Source: Chloroflexota bacterium
GTDB lineage: Bacteria; Chloroflexota; Limnocylindria; P2-11E
Assembly (NCBI GenBank): GCA_021787445.1
Contig: JAJYLV010000006.1
Location: forward strand, 1 to 61,610
Reading direction: 5' to 3'
DNA: 61,610 nt
Shown here: positions 19,283 through 28,973 of the stretch, one piece after another
Layout: every line of letters begins with the position of its first letter
How positions within the stretch are numbered: the first letter of the stretch is position 1
The notes under the pieces: generated by a model
What the model saw: only the letters and a program-made list of their open reading frames with translations
Told to the model about the DNA's origin: nothing
Databases searched by the model: none
Program-made: the position numbers and the translations under genes

Positions 19283-21544
19283 CTAGTGGCGTTCGCCCCT
19301 ACCCGTGGGAAGGAGACCGCTCACGAACGCGAGCACGCGGTGCGGCACGAGCGCGAGGAGCTCGCGCGCCACGTTCCACCACGCGTCCTCGGCCTTGGCG
19401 CGGTCCTCGTCCGACGCGCCGCCGGGCGCGTAGCGCTCGCGCACGCGCGCGTTCGCGATCGTCTCGATGGGCGCGCGCGCCTCCGGCACCGCGCGTCCGA
19501 GGGCGGCGGCGAACTCGTACGTCGTCTCGGACGCCGTCGAGGGGTGGCCGACGTACGACGCCAGCAGGCGCGCCTTGCCCCAGGACGCCTCGATGGGGCT
19601 GAGGCCGCGGAACCGGAACTCGAAGCGCGCCACGAACGCGAGGATCGCGAGGAGGATCGCGCCGAGGAGGGCGACGAGCGGCGTCGGGTCGAGCGGGAGC
19701 GAGCTCGTCGCGCCGCCGGACCCGCTCGCGTCACCGCCCTGTCCGATCTGGTCCTCCTTGCTGATGGCGTCGCCGCCGGGGGTGAGGTCGTTCGGCTCGC
19801 TCGTCGTGCCGCCGGCGGCAGCCGACCCGTTCGCCGGAGCGTCGGGCCGCGCGAACGGCGTTTCGGAGGGTGTTGGCTCGAACTCGATCCAGCCGTACCC
19901 GGGGAAGTAGGCCTCGACCCACGCGTGCGCGTTGGCCTGCTTGACGACGTACTTGCCCAGCGACGGGTCGAACGTGCCCGTCGTGAAGCCCTCGACGAGC
20001 CGCGCGGGAACGCCGTCGGCCCGCAGCATCATCACCATCGAGGACGCGAAGTACTCGCAGAAGTCCTCCTTGAGGTTGAAGAGGAAGAAGTCGACGGGGT
20101 CCTCTCCGGGCGGCGGCGGCCGCACCACCGGCGCGTAGCGGTAGTTCGTACGGAGGAAGGACTCGATCGCCTCGGCCTTGTCGTAGTTGTTGTCCGTGCC
20201 GGCGACCACCTTCTGCGCGAGGTCGCGCACGCGCTGCGGCAGCGTGCTCGGGATCTGCAGGTACTGCTTCTTGATCGCGTCGGGGATCGCGGTCGACGCC
20301 CGCCGCAGCGACTCCTTGTCGGCGACGGAGACGTCGGAGGTGACGGTGTAGGTCTGCCCGGCCCGCGGCGGCTCCAGCGCGCGGAGCGCGCTCGAGAAGG
20401 TGTGGTCGTCGCCGGTGACGAACTGCGCGGGGATGCTCACCTTCGCCGGCTCGTTGGCGGCGAAGAGCCGGTCCCCCAGCGGCTCCTCGATCTGGAACGT
20501 CGCGTCGACGGGCTGGCGGTCGAGGACCTTGTCGACGCCCACCTGGCCGACGCGGTCCGCGTCCGTCGACCGCCAGCCCTGCCCGGTGTAGAAGTCGTAG
20601 GTGACGGCGCGCCAGAAGTGGCCCTGCGACGAGTCGACGAGCATCACCGTCTGGTCGCCGAGGTTCGGCGACTGCCCGAGCCGTATCGAGTCGGAGAACG
20701 AGACGCCGCGGATCCGGCTGGGCCCCGAGACGCCGGCGAAGAAGAGCTGCCACTCGGTCTCGACGTGCGAGTATGGCGTGTCGAACACGTTGAACGCGTT
20801 GCCGACGACGTCCGCCGCGCCGACGCGCGGCGTGACGAGGGCGGTGATGACCAGGACCGTCGTCCAGGTGAGGCCGCCGCGGAGGACGCGCCAGTCCATC
20901 TCCCCCGTCGGCTGGATGTTCCGCTGCTGCCAGCGCTCCTGGAGCATGACGATGTGCATCCGGACGAGAAGGACGAGGGCGCACAGCGTGAAGACCACGA
21001 GGTCGAGCAGGAGCGGCGTGAGCGCGAGCGACACGTTCAGCGTGAGGCAGGCGCCGTTCAGGACGATCGCCTCCCAGGCGCGTCCGGTGCGCGCCAGGGC
21101 GAAGGCGCCGATGAACGCGCTCGCCCACACCGTCGCGCCGAGGAACAGCGCGAACACCGACTGTCCTCGCGCCGCCTCTCCGGCGAGGACCTGCGTGAGC
21201 CACGTGTTCACGTCGATGCCGAGGCGGACGGCGCGCTCGCGGAAAGGCCCGTCGCCCGCGGCCCCGACGGTGAACAGGATGACGAAGATGACGCCCAGCC
21301 CCGCGCCCAGCGCGACGCCGCGGACGGGCCGCAGCGAGGCGTTCCCGATGAGCGTGCCCGCGACGATCGCCGCGACGGCGACGATCGTGAACTGCCCCGA
21401 GAGGTCGACCCACTGGGCCTGCTGGAGCGAGACCGGATAGACGAGGCTGAGGATGACGAAGATCGGCAGGCCGGACCAGCCGCCGCGGAAGCGCAGCCGT
21501 CCGAGGTCGAGCGGCGGGAAGAGCGCGCGCAGCGCCGCGCTCAT
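19283..21544 (-). CDS. membrane transglutaminase-like protein (TgpA family)
   Basis: 753-residue integral membrane protein. About six transmembrane helices lie in residues 15-230. An extracytoplasmic region follows with a transglutaminase-like core: Cys in DFCEYFASSMVMMLRADGVPAR near residue 494, and His in NAHAWVEAYFPGYGWIEFEPTP near residue 540. A Gly/Ser-rich linker precedes another transmembrane helix near residue 630 and a DUF4129-like cytoplasmic tail. It is the last gene of the envelope operon; the ATG overlaps the DUF58 TGA (ATGA). MoxR-DUF58-transglutaminase trios are widespread, with incompletely known function. Confidence 0.9.
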   Translation of the reverse strand: MSAALRALFPPLDLGRLRFRGGWSGLPIFVILSLVYPVSLQQAQWVDLSGQFTIVAVAAIVAGTLIGNASLRPVRGVALGAGLGVIFVILFTVGAAGDGPFRERAVRLGIDVNTWLTQVLAGEAARGQSVFALFLGATVWASAFIGAFALARTGRAWEAIVLNGACLTLNVSLALTPLLLDLVVFTLCALVLLVRMHIVMLQERWQQRNIQPTGEMDWRVLRGGLTWTTVLVITALVTPRVGAADVVGNAFNVFDTPYSHVETEWQLFFAGVSGPSRIRGVSFSDSIRLGQSPNLGDQTVMLVDSSQGHFWRAVTYDFYTGQGWRSTDADRVGQVGVDKVLDRQPVDATFQIEEPLGDRLFAANEPAKVSIPAQFVTGDDHTFSSALRALEPPRAGQTYTVTSDVSVADKESLRRASTAIPDAIKKQYLQIPSTLPQRVRDLAQKVVAGTDNNYDKAEAIESFLRTNYRYAPVVRPPPPGEDPVDFFLFNLKEDFCEYFASSMVMMLRADGVPARLVEGFTTGTFDPSLGKYVVKQANAHAWVEAYFPGYGWIEFEPTPSETPFARPDAPANGSAAAGGTTSEPNDLTPGGDAISKEDQIGQGGDASGSGGATSSLPLDPTPLVALLGAILLAILAFVARFEFRFRGLSPIEASWGKARLLASYVGHPSTASETTYEFAAALGRAVPEARAPIETIANARVRERYAPGGASDEDRAKAEDAWWNVARELLALVPHRVLAFVSGLLPTGRGERH

Positions 21545-22743
21545 GCCGCCGCGACCTCCGCGAACAGCTCCTCGATCCGGTCCCCCGGGCCCAGGTACGC
21601 CGCGGGGATCCCGGCGACCGCCAGCTCCCCGAGCACCGCGTGGCGACGGGCGCGCTCACGCTCGTCGACGGCGAGGGGAGAGCCGACGACGACGGCCTGC
21701 GTGCTGATCGCGGACTCACGCAGCGTCGCCGCGGGGCGGACCCACTGGCGGTCGAGCGACGGGGTGACGATGAGGCACGAGGAGCCGCGACGGATACGCG
21801 GCGTCGTCTCGATGAGCGTCTCGGCCACGGGCAGGACGCCGTCCGCCTGCACCTCGGCCAGGAGCTGCATGATCTTCCCGAGCTGCTTCGTGCCCCGGTC
21901 GGGCTGCAGGACCTCTGCCCGCGCCCCGCTCGTCACGAGCCCGACGCTGCGGTGCTCGCGCAGCGCCTTCGAGACGACGGACGCGACGACCGTGACGGCG
22001 CGCTCGATCGTCGCGGTCTCCCCCTCCCCGCGGTGCCAGTGCGCGTCGACGTCGAGGTAGATCCACATGTCCGCGGTCTTGTCGAGCTCGAACTCCTTGA
22101 CGTGGAGGGCACGGTGCCGCGCCGAGGAGCGCCAGTGGATGCGGTTGTACGCATCTCCGGGCCGGTACTCGCGGATGCCCATGACCATGCTCGTCGCCTG
22201 CAGCGAGCGCTGCCCGGTGAGCACCCCGCCCTCGAGCTGCGAGCCCGGCAGCTGCCAGTGCGGGAGCTGCTCGATCTTGGGGTAGACGAGGATGAGCGCG
22301 GGGGCCTCGACGCGCTCCTCCGTCGCGAAGAGCCCGAAGGGGTCGCCGGAGCGGAGCACGATCGGCCCGAGCTCGAAACGACCGCGGCGAAGGGCCTTGA
22401 CGAGGACCTTCCACTTGCGTTCCCTGCTCCCGGCTATGGAGAGGACGCGCCCGGGCAGATGCTCGGGCCAGTTCGACTCCTCGAACACCTCGAGCCACAG
22501 CTTCCCCAGCCGCTTGCGGTTGCGCAGCTCGTAGCGGAGCTCGATCGTGTCGCCGAGGTGCGCGTAGGCCTGGCCGACCTGCCGCGAGACGGAGAGGCCC
22601 TCGAGCGTCTGGCGCGACACCAGCCACATCGCGACGCCGACGAACAGGATGAGGTAGGCGAGGTACGACAGGAGGTCGACGCCGCTCGCAACGGCCGCGA
22701 CGAAGAGGGCGATCCACAGCAGCGCGAAGTGCCAGGGACGCAC
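21541..22743 (-). CDS. DUF58-domain membrane protein
   Basis: 400 residues. Two N-terminal transmembrane helices lie within the first 50 residues, followed by a cytoplasmic beta-domain. The DUF58 signature is REYRPGDAYNRIHWRSSARH near residue 195, ahead of a von Willebrand A-like fold. It partners the MoxR ATPase directly upstream (7-base gap) and the transglutaminase downstream (ATGA overlap). The trio is thought to assemble or modify envelope proteins; this is family knowledge, and its substrate here is unknown. Confidence 0.9.
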   Translation of the reverse strand: MRPWHFALLWIALFVAAVASGVDLLSYLAYLILFVGVAMWLVSRQTLEGLSVSRQVGQAYAHLGDTIELRYELRNRKRLGKLWLEVFEESNWPEHLPGRVLSIAGSRERKWKVLVKALRRGRFELGPIVLRSGDPFGLFATEERVEAPALILVYPKIEQLPHWQLPGSQLEGGVLTGQRSLQATSMVMGIREYRPGDAYNRIHWRSSARHRALHVKEFELDKTADMWIYLDVDAHWHRGEGETATIERAVTVVASVVSKALREHRSVGLVTSGARAEVLQPDRGTKQLGKIMQLLAEVQADGVLPVAETLIETTPRIRRGSSCLIVTPSLDRQWVRPAATLRESAISTQAVVVGSPLAVDERERARRHAVLGELAVAGIPAAYLGPGDRIEELFAEVAAA

Positions 22744-22750
22744 GGAGCCC

Positions 22751-23713
22751 CTAGGCGCGCGCGGCCGCCGGCGACGTCTCCACGGGCACGCTGGCGAGCA
22801 CCTCGGCGATGACCGTCGGGGCCGCGAGGTCCTTCAGCCGCGCCTGCGGCTGGAGGATGAGCCGGTGGGACAGCGTGGGCGCGGCGAGCGCCTTGACGTC
22901 GTCGGGGAGGACGAAGTCGCGTCCGCGGATGGCCGCATACGCCTGCGACGCGCGCGTCAGCGCGAGCGAGCCGCGCGGCGAGGCGCCGAGGTAGACGTCG
23001 GGGTGGGAGCGGGTCGCGGCGACGACGCTGACGATGTAGCGCTTCACCGCCGGCGCGAGGTGGATGTCGCGCACGCGCAGCTGCGCTTCGATGAGGTCGT
23101 CGGCCGACATGACCTGGCCGAGCGTGTCGATGGGGTGCTGCACGCGCTGCGCGTCGAGGATCTCCACCTCCTCGGCCTCGGCGGGGTACCCGAGATGCAG
23201 CCGCAGAAAGAATCGGTCGAGCTGCGCCTCCGGCAGCGGGAAGGTCCCCTCGTACTCGATCGGGTTCTGGGTGGCCATGACGAGGAAGGGGTCCGGGAGG
23301 CGGTAGGTCACGCCGTCGACGGTGACCTGGTGCTCTTCCATCGCCTCGAGCAGCGCCGACTGCGTCTTCGGCGTCGCGCGGTTGATCTCGTCGGCGAGGA
23401 CGATCTGGGTCATGATCGGGCCGGGCCGGAACTCGAAGCTGTTCGTCCGCTGGTCGAAGATCGCGACGCCGGTGACGTCGGACGGCAGCAGGTCGGGCGT
23501 GAACTGGATCCGCCGGAAGCTGCAGCCGAGCGAGCGCGCCAGGGACTTCGCGAGGACGGTCTTCCCGGTGCCGGGAACGTCCTCGATGAGGATGTGCCCC
23601 CGGCACAGGAGCGCGACGAAGGCGAGCTCGACCTCGTGGTGCTTCCCGAAGATGACCTTCTCGACGTTCGAGACGACGTCGTCGACGCGCCTAGAGAGCT
23701 CGGATCCGTCCAC
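22751..23713 (-). CDS. MoxR-family AAA+ ATPase
   Basis: 320-residue AAA+ chaperone-like ATPase. Walker A is [17 protein letters not shown] near residues 44-60 and the Walker B region is [21 protein letters not shown]. Sensor 1 is [23 protein letters not shown] and the C-terminal lid includes [20 protein letters not shown] 23713 has GGGGAG about 10 bases upstream. A 101-base gap separates it from pbpA, the largest break in this operon. It holds a short stem (23731-23744) and a TTGACC (23747-23752) but no convincing -10, so a secondary promoter is possible but unproven. Confidence 0.93.
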   Translation of the reverse strand: MDGSELSRRVDDVVSNVEKVIFGKHHEVELAFVALLCRGHILIEDVPGTGKTVLAKSLARSLGCSFRRIQFTPDLLPSDVTGVAIFDQRTNSFEFRPGPIMTQIVLADEINRATPKTQSALLEAMEEHQVTVDGVTYRLPDPFLVMATQNPIEYEGTFPLPEAQLDRFFLRLHLGYPAEAEEVEILDAQRVQHPIDTLGQVMSADDLIEAQLRVRDIHLAPAVKRYIVSVVAATRSHPDVYLGASPRGSLALTRASQAYAAIRGRDFVLPDDVKALAAPTLSHRLILQPQARLKDLAAPTVIAEVLASVPVETSPAAARA

Positions 23714-23814
23714 GTGTGTCTATCTCCCCGGGCCCCGTAGGGCCTTGGTCAATGGTATGGGCTGAGATCGTCGTTCCTCCCTATACGTAACGAAGAGCTC
23801 GAAAGTTCGCTCGC

Positions 23815-25254
23815 CTACTTTCCAAGCGCCGCGCGCATGACCGTCCCGCCGACGGCTGCGGCGTCCAGCCCTCCGCCCGGGTCGTACTCGATGACCACGG
23901 CAACGACGATGCTCGGGGACGCCGCCGGCGCGAAGCCGACGAACCAGCCGTGGGGGAAGCCGGGCCGCCCGTTCTCCGCCGTCCCCGTCTTGCCCGCGAC
24001 CTGCACGCCCGGGATCTTCGCCGGGTAGGCGAAGGCGCCCGGCGCCTCGACGGCGGCCACCATGTCGGCCGTCACCGTCGCCGCCGTCCGGGCTGAGACG
24101 ACCTGGCCCGCCGACCCCGGATCGACGAGCCGCAGCGGACGGCCGTTCGCGTCGAGGACCGCCGTCGCGTAGTGCGGGATGGGGAGCGAGCCGCCGCGCG
24201 CGATCGTCGCGGCGATGAGCGCCATGCGCAGCGGCGACACCAGGAGCTGCCCCTGCCCGTACGACGTATCCGCGACGAGGATCGGCCGGTCGAGCTGTCC
24301 GCTGTCCGAGAGCTGGCCCGCGGCGCCGCCCAGGTCCGCGCCCGGGGACGCGCCGACGCCGAAGCGCGAGGCGTACTCCGCGAGCCGCGCGCCGCCGATC
24401 TGCAGCCCGAGCTTCGCGAAGTAGATGTTCTCGGAGCGCTGGAAGGCGAGCGACATGTTGAAGAAGCCGTGGGCGTGCGTGGGCGAGCGCACGTAGTAGT
24501 TGCCCCACGACTTGTCGGCCTGGAACGGGTCGTCCACGCGTACCTCGGCGTTCGGATCCCAACCGCTCTCGAGGCCCGCGGATGCGGTGACGAGCTTGAA
24601 CGTCGAGCCCGGCGGGTAGAGGCCGTTGCGCGCGCGGTCGAGGAGCGGCCGGTCGGCGGCGGAGCTCACCTGCTGCCAGGCCTGGTCCTGCGTCGCCGCG
24701 GTGACGATGAGGTTCGGGTCGTAGGTCGGATCGCTCACCGACGCGACGACCGCGCCGGTGCGCGGGTCGAGCGCGATGACCGCGCCCTTTCGGCCGGCAA
24801 GGGCGGACGCGGCGGCGCGCTGCACCGCGGGCACGATCCCGAGCTGGACGCTCCCCGGCGTGGGCTGCTCCCGCAGGTAGCGCTCCCGCCACTGCCCGAG
24901 CGGATCGGAGGGGTCGCGCCCGACGAGCGCTTCGGCGTAGGCGCCCTCGATCCCCGTCGCGCCGTACTTGAAGGACGCGTAGCCGACGACCTGCGCGAGC
25001 GTAGGGTCGGTGTAGCGCCGCTGATAGCCGTTCGGCGTCCGCACGCTCTCGGCGAGGACGGTCCCGTCCGCGGCGACGATCCGGCCCCGCGGACGGTCGT
25101 GGAGGGTCGCGAGGAGGCGGGGATTGTACGGATCGCTCGAGAGCTGTGCGGCGTCGACGAGGCTCCAGTACCCGACGCCGATCGACGTCACGAGGAACGC
25201 GAGGGCGATGAGGAGGGTGACGCGCCGCACGTTCGTGCCGATCGGCGGGATCAT
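23815..25254 (-). CDS. pbpA: penicillin-binding protein, PbpA-type transpeptidase
   Basis: 479-residue class B penicillin-binding protein. It has one N-terminal transmembrane helix (residues about 11-33) and a dimerisation region with GRIVAADGTVLAES. The transpeptidase domain shows all three motifs: SxxK in PPGSTFKLV near residue 216, SxN (SEN) near residue 274 and KTG in VAGKTGTAENG near residue 423. It cross-links peptidoglycan together with the RodA/FtsW glycosyltransferase encoded just upstream (ATGA overlap). Size and order match actinobacterial PbpA rather than FtsI. Confidence 0.93.
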   Translation of the reverse strand: MIPPIGTNVRRVTLLIALAFLVTSIGVGYWSLVDAAQLSSDPYNPRLLATLHDRPRGRIVAADGTVLAESVRTPNGYQRRYTDPTLAQVVGYASFKYGATGIEGAYAEALVGRDPSDPLGQWRERYLREQPTPGSVQLGIVPAVQRAAASALAGRKGAVIALDPRTGAVVASVSDPTYDPNLIVTAATQDQAWQQVSSAADRPLLDRARNGLYPPGSTFKLVTASAGLESGWDPNAEVRVDDPFQADKSWGNYYVRSPTHAHGFFNMSLAFQRSENIYFAKLGLQIGGARLAEYASRFGVGASPGADLGGAAGQLSDSGQLDRPILVADTSYGQGQLLVSPLRMALIAATIARGGSLPIPHYATAVLDANGRPLRLVDPGSAGQVVSARTAATVTADMVAAVEAPGAFAYPAKIPGVQVAGKTGTAENGRPGFPHGWFVGFAPAASPSIVVAVVIEYDPGGGLDAAAVGGTVMRAALGK

Positions 25255-26588
25255 CCTGATCCGCCCCGGACGCGCGCGGTGGCGTCGCTGATGCGCAGGA
25301 GCAGAGCGATGATGAGGAAGTTCGTCACGAGCGAGCTGCCCCCGTAGCTCACGAAGGGCAGCGTCACGCCCGTGAGCGGTATGAGCTTCGCGTTGCCGGC
25401 GACGATGACGAGCGTCTGGAACGCCAGGGTGAACGACAGCCCCGCGGCGAGGAGCTGCAGGAACGGCGTCGGCGCGCGGAGCGAGATCGCCATCCCGCGG
25501 AAGACCAGGACGAGGTACAGCGCGAGCAGGGCCAGCGCTCCGAGGAAGCCGACCTCCTCGGTGAACGCGTTGAAGACGAAGTCGCTCCACACCACCGGGA
25601 TGCGCTCGGGCATGCCGTTCCCGAGGCCGGCGCCGATGAGGCCGGCGTTGCCGAGCGCGAAGAGACCCTGGATGAGCTGGTAGCTGGGGCCGAAGCGCAG
25701 GTCGTTGGAGAAGGGCGTCAGCCAGATGTCCACGCGGACGCGGACGTGGCGGAAGATCTCGATGGCGCCCCACGACCCGACGAGGAGCAGGAGGAGCCCG
25801 ACGAGCGAGTACTCCCAGCGGCCGGTCGCGAAGTAGAGCATCGCGACGAAGACCACGAAGAGGATGAGCGTCGCGCCGATGTCGTTCTGGAGGACCATGA
25901 CCGCCATCCCGAGCCCCCACATGAGGACGATCGGGAGCAGGTACGGGATCGGCGGCAGGCGCAGCGGGCCGAAGCGGCGCGGCGGCGCCGCGAGGAGCTC
26001 GCGGTGCTCCTCGAGGTACGCGGCGAAGAAGACGACGAGGAACACCTTGACGACCTCGAGCGGCTCGAAGCTGACGGGTCCGAGGTGGATCCAGATCCGC
26101 GCTCCGTTGATGTCGCGTCCGACGACGGGGAGCATCGGGAGCGCGAGGAGCGCGAGCCCGAGGAGCGCCCACGAGTACTTGTAGCGGGCGAGCGTCGCGA
26201 GGTCGCGCGGCCAGAGGATCGCGACGACGAACACCCCCGCGGCGACGACGGTCCAGGTGAGCTGCTGGACGAGGAGCGTCTCCGGCGCGAGGCGCTCGAC
26301 CTCGACGAGCCCGATCGCGGTGAGGGCCAGCGCGAGCGGAAGGAGGATCTGGTCGCCCCGGAAGCCGCGAGCGACGAGGAAGACGTGCAGCGCGATGGCG
26401 AGGGCGACGAACGTCGCCGGGATGACGAGCGCTGAGGGCGTGAGCGCGGCGGTGATGCCGATGGGCGCGGGCTCGGCGGCGGAGAGCGCCGCGCCGGAGA
26501 CCGCGATGAACCCGAAGAGGATCAGGAGCGCGACCCATACCAGGAGGCCGAGCTCGGTGAAGCGCGAGCGCGGTCCCGCCGCTATCAC
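25251..26588 (-). CDS. rodA: RodA/FtsW-type SEDS peptidoglycan glycosyltransferase
   Basis: 445-residue SEDS polymerase with about ten to twelve transmembrane helices. Conserved segments are GARIWIHLGPVSFEPLEVVKV, LQNDIGATLILF, the catalytic loop around WSDFVFNAFTEEVGFLGAL and the end TLPFVSYGGSSLVTNF. There are two or three extra N-terminal helices, as in actinobacterial RodA. The GTG at 26588 overlaps the FHA gene (GTGA). It is paired with pbpA; RodA is preferred over FtsW because of the fhaA-fhaB-rodA-pbpA order. Confidence 0.92.
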   Translation of the reverse strand: MIAAGPRSRFTELGLLVWVALLILFGFIAVSGAALSAAEPAPIGITAALTPSALVIPATFVALAIALHVFLVARGFRGDQILLPLALALTAIGLVEVERLAPETLLVQQLTWTVVAAGVFVVAILWPRDLATLARYKYSWALLGLALLALPMLPVVGRDINGARIWIHLGPVSFEPLEVVKVFLVVFFAAYLEEHRELLAAPPRRFGPLRLPPIPYLLPIVLMWGLGMAVMVLQNDIGATLILFVVFVAMLYFATGRWEYSLVGLLLLLVGSWGAIEIFRHVRVRVDIWLTPFSNDLRFGPSYQLIQGLFALGNAGLIGAGLGNGMPERIPVVWSDFVFNAFTEEVGFLGALALLALYLVLVFRGMAISLRAPTPFLQLLAAGLSFTLAFQTLVIVAGNAKLIPLTGVTLPFVSYGGSSLVTNFLIIALLLRISDATARVRGGSG

Positions 26589-27025
26589 AGGGTCGCCTCG
26601 AAGCGCAGCGCGACGCGGCCGACGTCGAGGACGTCGCCGTCGCGGATGCGCTCGCGTCGCGCGAGACGCGAGCCGTTGAGGAGAGTCCCGTTCGTGCTCC
26701 CCTGGTCCTCGATCCACCACGACCCGTCCGCGAGCTGGATGAGCGCGTGCCGCGCCGACGCGGCGTCGTCGTTGATGACGACGTCGTTGCCGGAGTCGCG
26801 ACCGATGGTGCTCGCCGCGCGGAGCGGGAGACGCTCTCCGACGCGTGGCCCCGTGGCGTGGCTGCGCTGCACGATCAGGTAGGCCAGCGCGGGGCGTGCC
26901 GCGAGCTCGCTCTCCGTGCGGAGCGTCCGCCACAGCGCGCCGAAGGAGCGCACCAGCAGGATGTAGAGGACGAGCAGGAACGCGATGCGAACGCCCCACA
27001 GGGCGAGCTGATACGGGATCTCCAT
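26585..27025 (-). CDS. fhaB: membrane-anchored FHA-domain protein (FhaB/FipA-like)
   Basis: 146 residues from ATG 27025 (longer upstream starts run into fhaA). One transmembrane helix (LALWGVRIAFLLVLYILLV) precedes a cytoplasmic FHA domain with the phosphothreonine-binding pattern: IGRDSGNDVVINDD, SARHA, GSTNGTLLNG. In mycobacteria the equivalent protein ties Ser/Thr-kinase signals to septal and wall synthesis. Here it lies directly before rodA. No phosphatase or kinase gene is adjacent, unlike the mycobacterial locus. Confidence 0.9.
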   Translation of the reverse strand: MEIPYQLALWGVRIAFLLVLYILLVRSFGALWRTLRTESELAARPALAYLIVQRSHATGPRVGERLPLRAASTIGRDSGNDVVINDDAASARHALIQLADGSWWIEDQGSTNGTLLNGSRLARRERIRDGDVLDVGRVALRFEATL

Positions 27026-27032
27026 CCCGCGG

Positions 27033-27785
27033 CTAGGCCCCTTCCTGCTGAACGACGATCTCGCTCCCGCCGATCGTGATGCGGTCACCGTCGGAGAGGG
27101 CGACCTCCGCGACGCGCCGCCCGTTCACGAACGTCCCGTTGGTGCTCTGCAGGTCGTAGAGCGTGTAGCGGCCGAGGCGCAGCCGGATCTCGGCGTGGCG
27201 CCGCGACACGCGGCGGTCGTCGAGGACGAGGTCGTTCTCGACGTCGCGGCCGATCGCGAGGGGCTCGGCGCCGAGCGCGAGCCGACGCCGCTCCGCGGGG
27301 ACCTCGAGGAAGCCCTTCGGGGCGCGCGGACGCTCACGGAGGAGCGCGTCCCGATCGAGCACCGTCGTGTGCCCCGCCGCGACCGATCCGAGCTCGGACG
27401 ACCCGGGCGCGACCTCGTCGCCGGACGCGTCGACGAGCGCGCACGACACGCGGACGTCGCCGCGCGCGACGTCGTCGGCGCGCTCGACCTCGACCGAAGG
27501 GAACGCGAGGAGCGTGAAGCTGCGCTCACGGGCCGCGCCGAGGAGGGCCTCGGAGAGGTCACGCTCGAGGCTCCGGCGGTACGGCTCGAACTGCGCGAAG
27601 TCCGTGGGCGACAGCGACACGACGTACGAGTTGGGCACGAACGTCTTCTGCAGCGAGATCGTCTGGTGCGACTCCATCGCCCGGATGAGGCGCTTCGCCA
27701 GCTGCACCGGCTGCATCCGCGTGCGAAAGATCCGTGCCGTCCAGCCCTCGAGGATCTGGCTCGCGACGCGCTCCACCCTATCCAC
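27033..27785 (-). CDS. fhaA: DUF3662-FHA protein (FhaA-like)
   Basis: 250 residues. The N-terminal DUF3662 domain (EGWTARIFRTRMQPVQLAKRL, TFVPNSYVVSLSPTDFA) covers residues 10-130. It is joined by a linker to a C-terminal FHA domain with IGRDVENDLVLDDRRVSRRHAE and STNGTFVNGRRV. Actinobacterial FhaA binds phosphorylated MviN/MurJ and wall-synthesis proteins; this is family knowledge. The GTG start overlaps the yihY end by 8 bases. Confidence 0.92.
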   Translation of the reverse strand: MDRVERVASQILEGWTARIFRTRMQPVQLAKRLIRAMESHQTISLQKTFVPNSYVVSLSPTDFAQFEPYRRSLERDLSEALLGAARERSFTLLAFPSVEVERADDVARGDVRVSCALVDASGDEVAPGSSELGSVAAGHTTVLDRDALLRERPRAPKGFLEVPAERRRLALGAEPLAIGRDVENDLVLDDRRVSRRHAEIRLRLGRYTLYDLQSTNGTFVNGRRVAEVALSDGDRITIGGSEIVVQQEGA

Positions 27786-28602
27786 GCTCGACCCGTCCGA
27801 TCTTCATGACCTCCGCGCCGATCAAGATGATGACCGCCGTCATATAGATCCAGGTGAGAAGTCCCGCCGCGAACGCGAGCGGCCCGTAGGCCGTGAACGC
27901 CCCGACGGCCGCGGTGAAGGCGCCGAACCCCAGCTTCGCCGCCTCCCAGAGCACGGCGGATACCAGCGCGCCGCGGCGCGCCAACGCGGGCGGGACCGGG
28001 GAGCGCGGAACGGTCCGGCAGATGAGAAGGAAGAGGAGGTAGCCGGCGGCGATCCCCAGGGCGATCCCGAGGACGGCGAAGGCCGTTCGGCCGGAGGGCG
28101 CGACGCCGGCCGACCGCAGGAGATGTCCGGCGGCCGCGGCGCCGTACGAGGCCGCCAGCGACGCGAACGCGATGACCATGACGGCCGCGACGAAGCCGAG
28201 GGCCTTGAGGTAGCGTCGCGCGAGGGACGGGGCGCCGCCCCGGCCGAGGACGGCGGCGACGGCAGAGTCGAGGGACCCGAAGATCGCGCTCGCCCCGAGG
28301 ACGGTCCCGATGAGGCCGAGGCCGAGGGACACCGCCCGGCCCGCGACGATCTGGTGGACGATGCGCAGCTCCTCGTTCGTCGCCGACGGGTAGATGCCGC
28401 GCATCACGCGCGCGAGCTCGCGCGACCCGCTCTCGTTCCCGAGGACGAAGCCGAGGACACCGAGGACGAGGGCGAGCAGGGGAATGAGCGAGAAGAAGAT
28501 CTGGTAGGCGACGGCGGCCGCGAGGAACGGGCAGTCGTCGTTGAGGAACGAGCGGACGACGTGGGATGGCGCGCTCCCTGTGACCAGCGCCGCGACCGAC
28601 AC
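27778..28602 (-). CDS. YihY/UPF0761-family membrane protein
   Basis: 274-residue protein with about six transmembrane helices. It carries the YihY pattern DDCPFLAAAVAYQIFFSLIPLL near the N-terminus, a mid-protein GSLDSAV, then PGA-like GALVSAVLWEAAKLGFGAF and YGPLAFAAGLLTWIYM. The family was once called ribonuclease BN, which is not supported by the membrane topology; its true role is unknown. It starts at GTG 28602, 5 bases after fmdB. Co-transcription with the FHA and wall-synthesis genes points to an envelope function. Confidence 0.9.
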   Translation of the reverse strand: MSVAALVTGSAPSHVVRSFLNDDCPFLAAAVAYQIFFSLIPLLALVLGVLGFVLGNESGSRELARVMRGIYPSATNEELRIVHQIVAGRAVSLGLGLIGTVLGASAIFGSLDSAVAAVLGRGGAPSLARRYLKALGFVAAVMVIAFASLAASYGAAAAGHLLRSAGVAPSGRTAFAVLGIALGIAAGYLLFLLICRTVPRSPVPPALARRGALVSAVLWEAAKLGFGAFTAAVGAFTAYGPLAFAAGLLTWIYMTAVIILIGAEVMKIGRVERG

Positions 28603-28607
28603 GCGCT

Positions 28608-28898
28608 CTAGCCGCCCGGCGCGGTCGAGCCTCCGCTGGAGCCGGCCGGTTTGTCCTTCGCTGACGTATCGCTCTTCTTCGTCTCGGACGCCTTCGACGA
28701 CGACGCGCTCTCCGGCGGCGTGGACCGGCTATCGGTCTTGTACCAGCCGGATCCCTTGAAGACGATCGCCGGTAGCGAGAAGAGGCGCGTCGGCCGTTCA
28801 CCGCAGCTCGGGCACGTCTCGAGGGCGCCCTCCGTGAACGACTGCACCTTGCTGAACTCGTGGCCGCAGTGATCGCAGCGATAGTCGTACGTCGGCAT
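28608..28898 (-). CDS. FmdB-family zinc ribbon protein
   Basis: 96 residues from ATG 28898. The N-terminal zinc ribbon reads MPTYDYRCDHCGHEF, then CPSCGE, with the family's FKGSGWYKTD. The last 40 residues are a disordered Ser/Lys/Gly/Pro tail. It is the first gene of the envelope operon. A GATGAT hexamer 8 bases before the ATG is a weak -10 candidate. FmdB proteins are putative regulators of unknown target. Confidence 0.88.
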   Translation of the reverse strand: MPTYDYRCDHCGHEFSKVQSFTEGALETCPSCGERPTRLFSLPAIVFKGSGWYKTDSRSTPPESASSSKASETKKSDTSAKDKPAGSSGGSTAPGG

Positions 28899-28973
28899 AC
28901 ACACCTATCATCGCTGACGGTGGCCGCGGAGGTCGAGGCCGACATCGCGCTCGGCGGCTCCGCCACCGTGACG

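Noticed and set aside
23731-23744. Stem GGCCC-CGTA-GGGCC between pbpA and moxR as terminator
   Set aside because: Only five pairs and no U-tract on either strand; the genes are probably co-transcribed.
26257-26679. Plus-strand frames inside rodA and fhaB
   Set aside because: They are Arg/Ser-rich shadows of clearly coding minus-strand membrane and FHA sequence.
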